Part shown: positions 43,453-53,668 of the stretch, one piece after another
Position numbering within the stretch: position 1 is the first letter of the stretch
How the letters are laid out: each line of letters opens with the position of its first letter
Assembly: GCA_041538185.1 (NCBI GenBank)
Contig: JBGORM010000001.1
Location: 736,604-800,603, forward strand
DNA length: 64,000 nt
From: Melioribacteraceae bacterium 4301-Me
Lineage (GTDB): Bacteria > Bacteroidota > Ignavibacteria > Ignavibacteriales > Melioribacteraceae
Reading direction: 5' to 3'
Notes under the pieces: model-generated
What the model was told of the DNA's origin: nothing
Seen by the model: only the letters and a program-made list of their open reading frames with translations
Database searches by the model: none
Made by a program: the position numbers and the translations under genes

Positions 43453-44838
43453 TTAAGCATATAACACATACCAGATTAATAAAAATACTGGCAATAAAAT
43501 CGGAATTGAATACTTAACCATGTACCCAAAGAAACTTGGCATTTCAATGCCAGCACGTTCAGAAATCGATTTAACCATAAAGTTCGGCCCATTACCTATG
43601 TAAGTCATTGCACCAAAGAAAACAGCAGCTATTGATATTGATTGCAAATAAACAGGGTAAAGGTGCTGAAATAATTGAACATCGCTTTTCAGATTTACAT
43701 TTAGTCCGTACTTGCCAAGTTCGGCACTAAGAAAATTTAAATAAGTTGGTGCATTATCTAATAAAGCAGAAAGAATACCCGTTGCCCAATAAAATGACCC
43801 TGGATTTAATTTATCACCTAATATTTTTGCTTCGTAAGCAATTAACTGCAGGGCTGGTATCATTGTAGCAAAAATTCCTGCAAATAAGTAAGCCACCTCT
43901 TTAATAGGTTCAAAATCGAATTCATTAGCCATTAATATATTTTTATCAGCATTTTTATAAGATAAATAAACTACAGTGAACATGATTATCTCTCTTACTC
44001 CAAACGGTAAAGGTGATAAGTTAGGCACCCAGCTGAAAATGTTTGGATCAATAAATACTGAAATTAATATAACTAGTAAATACAAAAGATTTTTTGTACC
44101 CTTAAGTTCAAACTTACCAGTGAAGTAACTTTCTTTATTATTAATGAATATATTTTTTGCATCAATAAAAAAGAAAATAGCTAAAAGTAGCAGAATAGCA
44201 GGCAGCCATATATACCATATATGAATTGAAAACCAGAAAAAATCAATTCCACGCAAAAAGCCCAAAAAAAGTGGTGGATCACCAATTGGAGTTAAAGCGC
44301 CACCAATGTTGCTTACAATGAAAATAAAAAATATTATATGGTAAGCTTTAATCCTGTTCTTGTTTATTTTTATAAATGGGCGGATTAGCAGCATAGAAGC
44401 GCCGGTAGTACCAATTATGTTTGCTAATATTGCACCAATGAACAATATTATTGAATTCAATAAAGGAGTTGATTTACGATCTATTTTTATAAGAATACCG
44501 CCTGAGGCAACAAATAAAGAGGATAACAATGCAATAAAAGAAATATATTCAGCTAAAGTGTGTAAAAGGCTATGTGTATCTTTCAAAAAAAATAAATAAT
44601 AAATAACAGTAATTGAACCGAGTAGGATTGCAATCTTAGGATAATGATGTTCCCAAAAATGTCTATAAAACAAAGGACCAGTAGCAATCATTAATAACAG
44701 AAGAAAAAAAGGAATTACCATTAAAGCTTCTGGCAAATTAGAAGTGTTTTCTAAAACAGAACTATCTACGGCAAGTGTAAGTCCACTACTCAACACCAGT
44801 AAAATTGCTATATATTTTACTTTCTTTAATAATCTCAT
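43453..44838 (-). CDS. nhaD: NhaD-type sodium:proton antiporter
   Basis: A 461-residue membrane protein with an N-terminal hydrophobic segment and about 12 transmembrane helices of the ion-transporter superfamily. Signature stretches are IGTTGASMLLIRPFIKINKN, VSNIGGALTPIGDPPLFLGF and LDNAPTYLNFLSAELGK, the last two carrying the family Asp/Thr residues for Na+ binding. Related proteins exchange Na+ for H+ across the inner membrane. It starts 3 nt after nuoM ends, inside the complex I gene group, which suggests joint control of proton and sodium gradients. Confidence 0.87.
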   Translation of the reverse strand: MRLLKKVKYIAILLVLSSGLTLAVDSSVLENTSNLPEALMVIPFFLLLLMIATGPLFYRHFWEHHYPKIAILLGSITVIYYLFFLKDTHSLLHTLAEYISFIALLSSLFVASGGILIKIDRKSTPLLNSIILFIGAILANIIGTTGASMLLIRPFIKINKNRIKAYHIIFFIFIVSNIGGALTPIGDPPLFLGFLRGIDFFWFSIHIWYIWLPAILLLLAIFFFIDAKNIFINNKESYFTGKFELKGTKNLLYLLVILISVFIDPNIFSWVPNLSPLPFGVREIIMFTVVYLSYKNADKNILMANEFDFEPIKEVAYLFAGIFATMIPALQLIAYEAKILGDKLNPGSFYWATGILSALLDNAPTYLNFLSAELGKYGLNVNLKSDVQLFQHLYPVYLQSISIAAVFFGAMTYIGNGPNFMVKSISERAGIEMPSFFGYMVKYSIPILLPVFLLIWYVLYA

Positions 44839-44841
44839 GAA

Positions 44842-46368
44842 TTATTTTAATAAGTTAAAAGTAAAAGAGCCGACGCTTTTTAATATTGACTCAGAAGATA
44901 ATTTTGTTACTTCAAGAAATGTACTAGGATAAATACCAATCCACACAATAAAAATTAGTATCGGTATCAATACAATCAGCTCTCTTGCTGTCATATCATA
45001 TAATTTATTGTTCAGTTCGGAATTTTTAACTTCGCCAAATACAACTCGTTGATACATCCATAATAAATAGACAGCTGCAAAAATAACCCCACTAGTAGCA
45101 AATATAGTAAACCACCAACTGTTTAATACAGTCGATTTAAATGAGCCGAGCAGAATTAGAAATTCACCTACAAAGCCATTCAGTCCCGGCAATCCAATAG
45201 AAGAAAGTGAAACAATCATTAAGACGGCAGAATAAATTGGTATTATTTTAGCAATTCCGCCGTAATAAGAAATTTCACGCGAATGGGTTCTTTCATAAAT
45301 TATTCCGACTAAAAGGAACAATGCCCCAGTTGATAGTCCGTGATTTATCATTTGGATTACAGCGCCTTGGACAGCTTCTTCAGTCATTGCAAAAATACCA
45401 AGCACTACGAATCCCAAGTGAGAAACTGAAGAATAAGCCACAAGTTTTTTCATATCAGGCTGTACCATTGCCACTAAAGCTCCGTAAATTATTCCAACAA
45501 CTGCTAATATAGAAATAAACGGAGCAAAATTAACGGAAGACTGAGGAAAGAGGGGCAAACAAAATCTTAGGATTCCATAAGTGCCCATTTTAAGCAGAAC
45601 ACCTGCTAAAATTACAGAGCCTGCTGTTGGAGCTTGAACGTGAGCATCAGGCAACCACGTATGAAGTGGAAATATCGGGACCTTAATTGCAAAACTTAGC
45701 AAGAACGCGAAGAACATCCATTTTTGGATTTGCTGCGGAACATTAGGCCCAACTTTATACAAATCAAGTAAATTTGTTGTAAACGAACCGAGTGAATTTG
45801 ATGCATAGACTGCCAGCCAAATAATTGCAACTAACATCAGCAAACTGCCAAACATGGTATAAATAAAAAACTTTACCGAGGCATAAATTCTTTGCTCCCC
45901 GCCCCAAATTCCAATAATAAAATACATTGGAATCAGCATTGCTTCCCAAAAAACATAGAATAAAAACATATCTAAAGACATAAAGACGCCAACCATGCCC
46001 GTCTCTAAAAACAGCATCATGAAACTGAACATCTTCACTTTTCTGTCGATAGCTTTCCAGCTTGAGAGTAGTGTTAAAGGAGTTAAAAAAGTAGTTAACA
46101 AAATTAATAACAAAGAAACACCGTCAATGCCAACAAAATAACTAATATTAAGGCTCTTTACCCAAACAATTTTGTCTTGAAACTGGAAACCTGAAACCGA
46201 TTTGTCAAATTTAGAATAAATCACCAGTGAGATAACAAACGTCAATAACGAGACTGCAAAGGTAAACCAGCGAATTGCTTTAGGTTTTTCTTCTTTTAAT
46301 AAAAGTACAATTAAACTCCCTGCAACAGGAGTTAAAAGCAAATATGTAAGCAAATGATTTTGTTCCAT
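44842..46368 (-). CDS. nuoM: NADH-quinone oxidoreductase subunit M
   Basis: A 508-residue antiporter-like subunit with about 14 transmembrane helices. MLFLETGMVGVFMSLDMFLFYVFWEAMLIP carries the conserved Glu, and FAIKVPIFPLHTWLPDAHVQAPTAGSVILAG carries the conserved Lys and the LPDAH motif; VAYSSVSHLGFVVLG follows. It lies 7 nt after nuoL. Confidence 0.96.
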   Translation of the reverse strand: MEQNHLLTYLLLTPVAGSLIVLLLKEEKPKAIRWFTFAVSLLTFVISLVIYSKFDKSVSGFQFQDKIVWVKSLNISYFVGIDGVSLLLILLTTFLTPLTLLSSWKAIDRKVKMFSFMMLFLETGMVGVFMSLDMFLFYVFWEAMLIPMYFIIGIWGGEQRIYASVKFFIYTMFGSLLMLVAIIWLAVYASNSLGSFTTNLLDLYKVGPNVPQQIQKWMFFAFLLSFAIKVPIFPLHTWLPDAHVQAPTAGSVILAGVLLKMGTYGILRFCLPLFPQSSVNFAPFISILAVVGIIYGALVAMVQPDMKKLVAYSSVSHLGFVVLGIFAMTEEAVQGAVIQMINHGLSTGALFLLVGIIYERTHSREISYYGGIAKIIPIYSAVLMIVSLSSIGLPGLNGFVGEFLILLGSFKSTVLNSWWFTIFATSGVIFAAVYLLWMYQRVVFGEVKNSELNNKLYDMTARELIVLIPILIFIVWIGIYPSTFLEVTKLSSESILKSVGSFTFNLLK

Positions 46369-46375
46369 AAGTGAT

Positions 46376-48343
46376 TTATAAACTAAAAATTATCCACAGT
46401 AAAACAGCAGCTATTCCGATCATCATAACGACAGCATAAAACTGGGCAACTCCGGTCTGCATCTTCCTGATTATTTTGGAAGTTTTTTCAACTAATTCAG
46501 CTGTGCCGTTTACGATCCCATCAATTAAGAAGGCATCAGTAAATTTCCAAAGTATTTTTTCAGAGCTTTTTTGTATTGGCTGGACTACTGCTGCTTCATA
46601 AAATTCGTCAACAAAATATTTATTGAGCAATAAGTTGTAAATGTTCTTAAATTTTCTTTTAACTGTTTCAGCAATAGCAGGCTTTTTAGTGTAAACGTAA
46701 TAGGCAAAATAAATTCCTGTTAATGCCAAAGCAATAGAGATAATCATTAAAAGAATTTCTTCAGAGGGAGTATGCATACTGTAGAATGAGAGTTTTTCTT
46801 CAGCAGGTTTAAATACAGGTTCAAGCCATAGTTCAAATTTATTTCCTCCCTCGCCGGAAAATACAGATGGTATGCCAATGTAACCTCCTATTGCAGATAA
46901 TATCCCAAGAATTATTAATGGTATGGTCATTACTTTAGGTGACTCATGAGGTAACCGCCCATCATCACCTTTTTCTTCAAGAGAGGAGGTCTTTAAAAAT
47001 CTTTCTTTGCCTAAAAAGGTTAAAGAAAATAAACGGAATATATAAAATGCTGTTAGTAATGCTGTAATTGCCCCTATTATCCAATAGAAAAAGCTGCCTT
47101 GGCTAAAAGAATACCACAAAATTTCATCTTTACTAAAAAAGCCTGAAAAACCTGGGAAGCCTGATATCGCTAAAGCAGCAATTAAGAAAGTAAAGTATGT
47201 TATAGGCATATATTTTTTTAGTCCACCATAGTATTGAATATCCTGTTGTTCGTGCATAGCATGAATAATAGAACCAGCTCCAAGAAATAATAATGCTTTA
47301 AAAAATGCATGAGTCATAACATGAAATATAGATGCTGAAAACGCGCCAACGCCTGCAGCAAGAAACATGTAGCCTAATTGGCTTATTGTAGAATATGCAA
47401 GAATTTTTTTAATATCATTTTGTACCAATCCTATAGTTGCTGCAAATAAAGCGGTCAATAAACCAATGACTGCTACTAATGTCATAACTATGGGTGCCGA
47501 AACAAAAATAATCGAAGTTCTTGCAACCATATAAACTCCTGCAGTAACCATCGTAGCAGCATGAATTAATGCAGAAACAGGTGTAGGACCTGCCATTGCA
47601 TCGGGTAACCAAACATAAAGTGGAATTTGGGCTGATTTACCCGTAGCACCAATGAATAAGAAAAGTGCTATTAAATTAAAAATTGAAGATGGGAATGAAG
47701 AATTTTGTGCAATTGAAAATACCTCATTAAAATTAAGGGAGCTGAAGGTAGAATAGATTAAGAACATGCCCAACAAAAAGCCAAAATCTCCAATACGATT
47801 TACAATAAAAGCTTTCTTAGCCGCTTGGGCTACTGTTCCCTTTTCAAATTTCTTATCATACCAAAAACCAATTAATAAATAAGAACAAAGACCAACACCT
47901 TCCCATCCTAAAAACAATACAACAAAATTATCGGCAAGAACTAAATTCATCATAGCGAAAATGAACAGATTAAGATAAGCAAAGAATCTCCAAAAGCCTT
48001 TATCGCCATGCATGTAACCTATAGAATAGACATGAATTAAAAAGCCCACACCAGTAACAATCAAAGACATTACAAGTGAAAGTTGGTCAACTAAATAGCC
48101 AAATTTAATATTAAGTCCACCAGCGTTCAGCCAACTAAACAATTCGATTGTATTACTCCTTTGTTCAATTGGCAAGCTTAAGGTCTCAAAAAAAGCAAAT
48201 AATGAAATTAAAAATGACAATCCTATAGTAGCACTACCAATAGTTCCAATTATCTTTTCATTTTTAATTTTAGGACCGAGCAAGCCATTAATTAAAAAAC
48301 CTATTAAAGGAAAAATTATAGCTAATGGCATGTAATTAATCAT
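46376..48343 (-). CDS. nuoL: NADH-quinone oxidoreductase subunit L
   Basis: A 655-residue antiporter-like subunit, the most distal of the complex I membrane arm. Core motifs are FLGWEGVGLCSYLLIGFWY, KSAQIPLYVWLPDAMAGPTPVSALIHAATMV and AYSTISQLGYMFLAAG. The C-terminal extension (about 540-655) forms the long lateral helix and final anchor. It follows nuoK by 7 nt. Confidence 0.96.
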   Translation of the reverse strand: MINYMPLAIIFPLIGFLINGLLGPKIKNEKIIGTIGSATIGLSFLISLFAFFETLSLPIEQRSNTIELFSWLNAGGLNIKFGYLVDQLSLVMSLIVTGVGFLIHVYSIGYMHGDKGFWRFFAYLNLFIFAMMNLVLADNFVVLFLGWEGVGLCSYLLIGFWYDKKFEKGTVAQAAKKAFIVNRIGDFGFLLGMFLIYSTFSSLNFNEVFSIAQNSSFPSSIFNLIALFLFIGATGKSAQIPLYVWLPDAMAGPTPVSALIHAATMVTAGVYMVARTSIIFVSAPIVMTLVAVIGLLTALFAATIGLVQNDIKKILAYSTISQLGYMFLAAGVGAFSASIFHVMTHAFFKALLFLGAGSIIHAMHEQQDIQYYGGLKKYMPITYFTFLIAALAISGFPGFSGFFSKDEILWYSFSQGSFFYWIIGAITALLTAFYIFRLFSLTFLGKERFLKTSSLEEKGDDGRLPHESPKVMTIPLIILGILSAIGGYIGIPSVFSGEGGNKFELWLEPVFKPAEEKLSFYSMHTPSEEILLMIISIALALTGIYFAYYVYTKKPAIAETVKRKFKNIYNLLLNKYFVDEFYEAAVVQPIQKSSEKILWKFTDAFLIDGIVNGTAELVEKTSKIIRKMQTGVAQFYAVVMMIGIAAVLLWIIFSL

Positions 48344-48350
48344 CTTTTAA

Positions 48351-48659
48351 CTACCATTTAAATATGTTTATTTTATCAATATCTACAGTTAATTTATTTC
48401 TAAATATTGCAATTATGATTGCCAGTCCAACAGCTGCTTCTGCTGCGGCTACTGTCATAACAAAAAAAACGAAAACCTGTCCAATTGCATTTCCCAAATA
48501 AGAAGAAAAAGCAACTAAAGTTAGATTTGCAGAATTAAGCATTAGTTCGATGCACATAAAAACGATAATTGCATTTCTTCTGATTAACACTCCAGCAACT
48601 CCCACTGAAAACATAAATCCGCTTAGTATCAGATAGTATTCTATAGGTATTGTTGCCAT
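48351..48659 (-). CDS. nuoK: NADH-quinone oxidoreductase subunit K
   Basis: A 102-residue protein with three transmembrane helices; conserved glutamates sit in [18 protein letters not shown] and [19 protein letters not shown]. The length is normal. It lies between nuoJ (39-nt gap) and nuoL. Confidence 0.96.
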   Translation of the reverse strand: MATIPIEYYLILSGFMFSVGVAGVLIRRNAIIVFMCIELMLNSANLTLVAFSSYLGNAIGQVFVFFVMTVAAAEAAVGLAIIIAIFRNKLTVDIDKINIFKW

Positions 48660-48698
48660 TTAAGATTTTCCCTATTGATTAATTGAATAAACACTATA

Positions 48699-49214
48699 TT
48701 AATTAAATTTCTTTTTTGCCAAAATAATTGCACCTATAGTTGCTGCAAGTAGTAAAAAGCCAGCTGCTTCAAAAGGTATTATATAATTCGTATATAATTC
48801 TTTTCCAATATTTTGAATTGTACCTATTTGTGCACTCAAATTTGGGTTACTCTGAATAGAATTTGACGGTTTTGCGAGAAAAATTAAATATGCTATTTGA
48901 GCAAACACAAAGATAGTAATTAATATTGCAAAAAATTTTATGAATCTTTTATCAGTTAAGAATTTGTATTCGCTCGAAGTATTTAGCAACATTAATACAA
49001 AAAGGAAGAGAACCATTATTGCGCCGGCATAAACGATTACCTGCACTACTGCAATAAATTGAGCATTAAGAAGCAAGTATAAGCCAGCTAAAGCAAAAAA
49101 ATTTAATATCAAAAAAACAGCACTAATTACAGGGTGAGAGCGAGTTATCATCATTACTGCTGAGAGTGCAGCTACTAAAGCAAAAACAATGAATAAAATT
49201 AGTTCAAAGTTCAT
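48699..49214 (-). CDS. nuoJ: NADH-quinone oxidoreductase subunit J
   Basis: A 171-residue membrane subunit with about five transmembrane helices; the signature VVQVIVYAGAIMVLFLFVLMLLN contains the helix with a pi-bulge in complex I structures. It is the first nuo gene here: the gene upstream is asnS, not nuoI, so nuoA-I must lie elsewhere in the genome. Confidence 0.94.
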   Translation of the reverse strand: MNFELILFIVFALVAALSAVMMITRSHPVISAVFLILNFFALAGLYLLLNAQFIAVVQVIVYAGAIMVLFLFVLMLLNTSSEYKFLTDKRFIKFFAILITIFVFAQIAYLIFLAKPSNSIQSNPNLSAQIGTIQNIGKELYTNYIIPFEAAGFLLLAATIGAIILAKKKFN

Positions 49215-49216
49215 AT

Positions 49217-50515
49217 TTAGGGTGTATTCCTATATATCATTCTTGGAAAAGGAATTGCTTCTCTTAAATGTTCTAAACCGCAAATCCAGCTTACTGTTCT
49301 CTCTAATCCAAGCCCAAATCCTGAATGAGGCACAGAGCCGTAACGCCTTAAATCCAGGTACCATTCAAAATATTCTTGAGGAAGGTTATTTTCTTTAATT
49401 CTTGTGATTAAAGTTTCCAAATCATCTTCTCTTTGGCTTCCTCCGATAATCTCACCATAACCTTCAGGTGCCAAGACATCAACAGCAAGTGCCAGCTTTG
49501 GATTATTAGGGTCACGCTTCATATAAAAAGCTTTGACTTCTGCTGGGTATCTGTGTACCATGACAGGTTTATCAAATTCTTCTGAGATTAATGTTTCGTC
49601 AGTACCTCCAAAATCATTACCCCACTGAAAATCTATACCTTTCTTTTTTAATATTTCAACTGCATCATCATAACTTATCCTTGGAAATGGTCTTTTCACA
49701 TTTTCTAATTTTGATGTATCTCTTTCAAGTTCTTTTAATTCTTCTCTTCTATCTTCCAACACTGTTTGGACAACATATTCAAGGAACTCTTCTGCGAGGT
49801 CCATATTATCATCTAAATCATAAAAAGCCATTTCTGGTTCTACCATCCAAAATTCTGTTAAATGTCGGCGTGTTTTAGATTTTTCTGCTCTAAAGGTTGG
49901 TCCAAAAGTATAAATTTTACCAAAAGCCATTGCGCCAGATTCACCGTACAATTGTCCAGATTGTGTAAGATACGCTTTGCCTAAATCGAAATATTCCATT
50001 TCAAATAAAGTTGAGGTTCCTTCGCAAGCATTTGGAGTAATAATTGGCGGGTCGAACAGTACAAAACCATGTTCATCAAAAAAATCTCTAATAGCTTTAA
50101 CTATTCTATGCCGTATTTTAAGAATAGCGACTTGTCTTTTTGATCTAATCCACAAATGTCTATGGTCGATAAGGAATTCAATTCCATGTTCTTTTGGAGT
50201 AATTGGATATTCTTTTGCGATGGAAATTATTGATAAATTTTTGACGTCTAACTCGTAGCCCCCAATTGCCCGTGGTTCTTCTTTAACAGTTCCCGTAACT
50301 TCAAAAGACGATTCTTGTGTAATCTTATCGGCGTTATCAAAAACCTCGTCAGTAACATTGCCTTTAAAAACAACGCATTGAGTATAACCAGTACCGTCGC
50401 GTAAAATTAAAAATTTTATTTTCCCACTTGACCTTTTATTGTAAAGCCATCCTTTTAGTGTAACTTCTTTGCTTACATAATTTTTTAGATCTTTGATATA
50501 GACTGTGGGCTTCAT
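49217..50515 (-). CDS. asnS: Asparaginyl-tRNA synthetase
   Basis: A class II synthetase of 432 residues from the ATG at 50515, chosen because [21 protein letters not shown] is the expected N-terminus; a longer frame to 50635 adds 40 hydrophobic residues with no family support. An OB-fold anticodon domain (about 1-100) is followed by the catalytic core with [18 protein letters not shown], the motif 2 [20 protein letters not shown] and motif 3 [15 protein letters not shown]. AspS is the nearest relative; the ACEGTSTLF segment favours AsnS. It is 2 nt upstream of nuoJ. Confidence 0.93.
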   Translation of the reverse strand: MKPTVYIKDLKNYVSKEVTLKGWLYNKRSSGKIKFLILRDGTGYTQCVVFKGNVTDEVFDNADKITQESSFEVTGTVKEEPRAIGGYELDVKNLSIISIAKEYPITPKEHGIEFLIDHRHLWIRSKRQVAILKIRHRIVKAIRDFFDEHGFVLFDPPIITPNACEGTSTLFEMEYFDLGKAYLTQSGQLYGESGAMAFGKIYTFGPTFRAEKSKTRRHLTEFWMVEPEMAFYDLDDNMDLAEEFLEYVVQTVLEDRREELKELERDTSKLENVKRPFPRISYDDAVEILKKKGIDFQWGNDFGGTDETLISEEFDKPVMVHRYPAEVKAFYMKRDPNNPKLALAVDVLAPEGYGEIIGGSQREDDLETLITRIKENNLPQEYFEWYLDLRRYGSVPHSGFGLGLERTVSWICGLEHLREAIPFPRMIYRNTP

Positions 50516-50581
50516 TATCAGTATTAAGTTAAAAAAATGACTTTCAAATATAAGCAAGGCTTTCATAATAATGCAAAAAAA

Positions 50582-50939
50582 TGAAATAACAGGTGTTAAA
50601 TAAAAAATTGCTGTCCAGAGTAATTTTGAAATCAAATTTCGAAGGGATGAATTACCAAATAAATTTTGAAAACTTCATGATTTTGGACTATTCTACTTGT
50701 CTTGTAAATCAATCCCTATCTCGTCCATACGGGACTTTTAACTTCAGTTTGATATTTATTTATTCTATAACTATATAATCCCTAAAGGGATTACATTGGT
50801 TTAAGCATAATCTAAGCTTTATTGTCCCCTCAGAACAAAATATTTTTAGGATAAAGAACAAAGAAATAGATTAAGTCCATTTAGGGACGAAATAAAAAAT
50901 ATATTGGACAGATATGGAAATAATAGGTGTTAAATAAAG
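50582..50939. repeat. Hairpin-studded dispersed repeat, copy B, with flanking direct repeats
   Basis: 50611-50914 is the inverted counterpart of 31352-31660, including the same five palindromes (for example AATCCCTAAAGGGATT near 50778) and CTGTCCA/TTGGACAG ends. It is flanked by GAAATAACAGGTGTTAAATA (50582) and GAAATAATAGGTGTTAAATA (50918), which differ at one base. These look like a target duplication or repeated insertion site. No gene is encoded. The interval lies between asnS and the TonB-dependent receptor. Confidence 0.85.
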
Positions 50940-50974
50940 AGCATCATAGAGATGGAAAAAGCCAAATTAAACGC

Positions 50975-53398
50975 TCAAGGGTTGGACTCGTTTTCAGTAC
51001 TATTTTCTATATCCATATTGTTATTTTGTTCTTGATTGCGATTGACATTATTAATATTGAGTTTAATATTCAGCATTACCATTGGCGATTCTCTTGTGTA
51101 TTGTCTATTTAAATAAAAATCGCTGCTCCATGTTGTATTTTTATATTTCGCTGTTTTGAACAAATCCCTCACTTGCAATGTAACACTTAGTAATTTGTTA
51201 AATAACTCATGCTTAATAGCAAGGTCGGTTCTGAAATAACCATCTATTTTACCTTGTGAGAAAACCGTTGGACTGTTATAAGAAAAATTGAATTGTAGGT
51301 TAGTCCCATCAAAAATTTTAAGTGTATTATTTAATCTTGCGTTCCAGTTAAAACTTTTCCTTTCAAAAGGTTGGCCGAGTATATTCCCATTAATTCTGTA
51401 ATCATAAAAATTACCCATTAAATCAACGGTCCAATATTTTACAGGAGCCAAATTCATCATTATTTCAGATCCTAAAGAATAATCGGTTCCAACATTATCG
51501 AAAGTTGTAAGAGTAACATTTTCTGAATATGCAGACCGGATATCATCAATTTTATTTCTATTAATTCTGTAGTAGAAATCAGTTGAAAAAACAATGTCAC
51601 CAAAAATATTTTTATAACTTAACTCGTAAGAATCGATTAATTCCGGCAGTAAGGACGGGTTACCCTGTCGAACATTATTTGCATCTATCCACGTTACAAA
51701 AGGTTCAAGATGCCATCCGTGTGGTCTATCTATTCTTTTAGTGTAACTTGCCATTATTTTTTGTTCACTTGAGAAGTCAAAAGACATGTGTATTCCTGGG
51801 AAATAATCCCAACGGTCAATTTTAAAAGAATTATTATCGTCAACATTAATTAATCTGTAAGTATATTCCGTTCTAAAGCCAAGTTGTAAGCCTAAGTTTC
51901 CTAGTTGTTTCGAGAAAATAGAATAAAGCGAATGCTGCGTTGTTTTATAGTCATTAATATGAGAGAATTGATTAAGAAATTCATATTGACCAGTATCAAA
52001 ATTATAATTTAAAAGATCAGTATAATCTCTCGAATTATTTATTTCGTTCTGATAGCCTGCTTCAAATTTAGTGTTATTATCCAAAGGCAATGTATAATCA
52101 ATTTTTGTTTCTAAATCATTACTTGGTCCTTTTTCTGTGGTGCGTTTACCATCATTAATTAACCCTTCTGAAAATAATTCGGTCAATGAATATTCATCAG
52201 AATTGTGAAAGCGATAATAGAGGTTAAGTGAGATTTCATGTCCTTCTGAATTGAACTTATGATTAAATGTAGTGCCTAGTGCAAGTCCAGGTCCTGACCT
52301 ACCAGTTGTACTCTTGTTCAAATTAAAAATCATACCTAAGTTTTCTGTTGACCACTGCTGGTGATTTGCATTTGAACTCATTAAAAAATCTCTGTAGTGA
52401 TATCTAGTATTGAAACTAAGCACATCGTAATTACTTATTTTAAAATCGATATTCCCTCTAAATCCATAATTAGTGAACCCTCTGGTAGAAGTCCCAGAGG
52501 TCAACAAATAGTAGGTGGTTCCATTAATTGTAGTACGATTATCTTCTGAACTTGTACCTGGAAAATTAAATTTTCTATAATCAGCTCCAAGATCTATGGT
52601 AGCAAGTGAGTTTTTATATTCAAACAATACATTTCCACCCAACTTGTCGTTTAGCCCAGCATTTAAATTTGATAAAACACTAGCACCTACATCCTTTTGC
52701 TTTTTCAGAATAATATTTATTATACCAGCTGTTCCTTCTGGATCATATTTTGCTGAAGGGTTTGTAATTATCTCTATACTTTCAATGGAACCAGCGTCAA
52801 TTTGCTGTAATGCATCCTGTGGTTCAAGAACTGAAGGACGACCATCAATATAAACTGTAAAATTTGTGCTACCTCTTAGACTAACATTGCCGTCAATGTC
52901 AACGGTAACTGAGGGAACGTTTTCCAGTATGTCAACTGCAGTGCCTGATAGTGAAGTCCCCATTTTTGAAACATCAATTACTTTCTTATCTATCTGATAC
53001 GAAATAGCGGATTTGTCACCTTCAACCACTACCTCGTTAAGTTTTATTGAGCTTGATACTAAAGCCAATTCACCTAAATCAAGTTTTGTCCCATTAGTCT
53101 TTATTGAAATACTATTTATCCTTTTTGTCTCATAACCAATAAACTTAATTTCAAGGTAATATTGACCATTTGGAACATTCTCTATTGAAAAGTATCCATT
53201 TTCATCAGAAGCAGTTCCCCTAATCTGAGAACCATCCGTCTCCGAATACAGTAAAATGTTTGCATATGGTATAGCAACTTTTGCCTTAAAATCATATACT
53301 CTTCCCTTTATTACACTATTTGATTTTTGATTTATTTGCTGTGCATTTACACTGAAGGAAAATACCAATAAAATAATAGCCAGAATAATTTTTCTCAT
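50975..53398 (-). CDS. TonB-dependent outer-membrane receptor, CarboxypepD_reg-like N-terminus
   Basis: An 807-residue receptor. A signal peptide (1-19, ending VNAQQ) is followed by a carboxypeptidase-regulatory-like beta sandwich (about 28-110; VIKGRVYDFKAKVAIPYAN), a plug domain (about 115-235; SVTVDIDGNVSLRGSTNFTVYIDG) and a 22-strand type barrel. The end of the barrel is at SPMVMLNIKLNINN, followed by an unusual asparagine- and glutamate-rich tail of about 20 residues. No usual TonB box is recognised by eye. The substrate is unknown. tonB is 11 kb away in this window. Confidence 0.9.
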   Translation of the reverse strand: MRKIILAIILLVFSFSVNAQQINQKSNSVIKGRVYDFKAKVAIPYANILLYSETDGSQIRGTASDENGYFSIENVPNGQYYLEIKFIGYETKRINSISIKTNGTKLDLGELALVSSSIKLNEVVVEGDKSAISYQIDKKVIDVSKMGTSLSGTAVDILENVPSVTVDIDGNVSLRGSTNFTVYIDGRPSVLEPQDALQQIDAGSIESIEIITNPSAKYDPEGTAGIINIILKKQKDVGASVLSNLNAGLNDKLGGNVLFEYKNSLATIDLGADYRKFNFPGTSSEDNRTTINGTTYYLLTSGTSTRGFTNYGFRGNIDFKISNYDVLSFNTRYHYRDFLMSSNANHQQWSTENLGMIFNLNKSTTGRSGPGLALGTTFNHKFNSEGHEISLNLYYRFHNSDEYSLTELFSEGLINDGKRTTEKGPSNDLETKIDYTLPLDNNTKFEAGYQNEINNSRDYTDLLNYNFDTGQYEFLNQFSHINDYKTTQHSLYSIFSKQLGNLGLQLGFRTEYTYRLINVDDNNSFKIDRWDYFPGIHMSFDFSSEQKIMASYTKRIDRPHGWHLEPFVTWIDANNVRQGNPSLLPELIDSYELSYKNIFGDIVFSTDFYYRINRNKIDDIRSAYSENVTLTTFDNVGTDYSLGSEIMMNLAPVKYWTVDLMGNFYDYRINGNILGQPFERKSFNWNARLNNTLKIFDGTNLQFNFSYNSPTVFSQGKIDGYFRTDLAIKHELFNKLLSVTLQVRDLFKTAKYKNTTWSSDFYLNRQYTRESPMVMLNIKLNINNVNRNQEQNNNMDIENSTENESNP

Positions 53399-53668
53399 CT
53401 ACCAACCTAAACTAAATTAAAAGATAGATTTATTATTAAGACAACTTGGAATTAAAATAAGTTTAAAGACTAACAAACTTCATGGAAAAAAAGTTATAGA
53501 TTTGGTAATACTGACGCCAAATTTAGATAAAAAAGACTTGGGTTAAAATAAATTTTTTGTTTTGTTGCATTTTTTCTGCAAGAAGAATTTTTACTTTTAT
53601 GGTATACTATTATGAATGAGTTATTTTTGATGATTTTAAAAACATTTCTATGGTTGACGGATAATTTA

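Noticed and set aside
50516..50635. Hydrophobic N-terminal extension of AsnS
   Set aside because: The family N-terminus begins at the ATG at 50515; the extension is not expected in a soluble synthetase.
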